Origin: CF-13 sp035279665
Lineage (GTDB): Bacteria > Chloroflexota > Dormibacteria > CF-121
Reading direction: 5' to 3'
Assembly (NCBI GenBank): GCA_035279665.1
Contig: DATEHI010000042.1
Coordinates: 1-21,297, forward strand
DNA length: 21,297 bases
Part shown: positions 21,297 to 21,297 of the stretch, one piece after another
Numbering within the stretch: position 1 is the first letter of the stretch
Layout: the number at the start of each line of letters is the position of its first letter
Program-made: the position numbers and the translations under genes
The notes under the pieces: model-generated
The model's input: only the letters and a program-made list of their open reading frames with translations
Databases searched by the model: none
What the model was told of the DNA's origin: nothing

Positions 21297-21297
21297 C

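Noticed and set aside
1..21297. CRISPR array, tRNA/rRNA genes, transposase or integrase
   Set aside because: No regularly spaced repeats, no tRNA-like or rRNA-like sequence and no recombinase-like reading frame were seen.

Overview
This is a GC-rich bacterial chromosomal segment. Its backbone follows the radA – yacL – ispD – ispF – cysS – rlmB – yacP gene order familiar from Bacillus and other Terrabacteria. High GC, PIN/TRAM next to radA, an actinobacterial-style sensor kinase and a fused PAP2/diacylglycerol kinase suggest a Chloroflexota/Dormibacterota- or Actinomycetota-like organism. This placement is inference; no rRNA or marker tree can be run here.

Left part (1-3836, + strand): radA, the membrane PIN/TRAM protein gene (yacL), a short gene encoding only the C-terminal half of an IspD-like protein, and a full-length IspD homologue (IspD-A) that overlaps it by ATGA. 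The conserved block is then interrupted by about 5.6 kb on the minus strand (3833-9409). This holds a membrane histidine kinase, an OmpR-type regulator, an MMPL/RND exporter and an MFS transporter, read in that order. It looks like a signal-responsive efflux module.

Middle (9521-12809, + strand): a second full-length IspD homologue (IspD-B), ispF, cysS and rlmB are packed with overlapping starts and stops. A minus-strand APC permease with a tiny coupled membrane protein follows. It diverges from a membrane-anchored LuxR-type regulator, and the shared promoter region carries five AGTACGG-type half-sites. The regulator gene leads directly into yacP.

Right part (15931-21296, minus strand): an envelope-related cluster. 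In transcription order it has a ParB-like protein with a basic tail, a secreted polysaccharide deacetylase, a PAP2–diacylglycerol kinase fusion, a stand-alone PAP2 phosphatase and a secreted CHAP/SH3-like protein ending in a strong terminator. The last bases hold the 3' end of another minus-strand reading frame.

The most unusual observation is the IspD set. By motif alignment, IspD-A keeps the CTP-loop residues (R20, K27 in E. coli numbering) but has lost the arm residues T140 and R157. IspD-B keeps T140 and R157 but has H and R in place of R20 and K27. The half gene keeps only the arm. Because the IspD arm reaches into the partner subunit's active site, a heteromeric enzyme with one complete composite site is a testable possibility.
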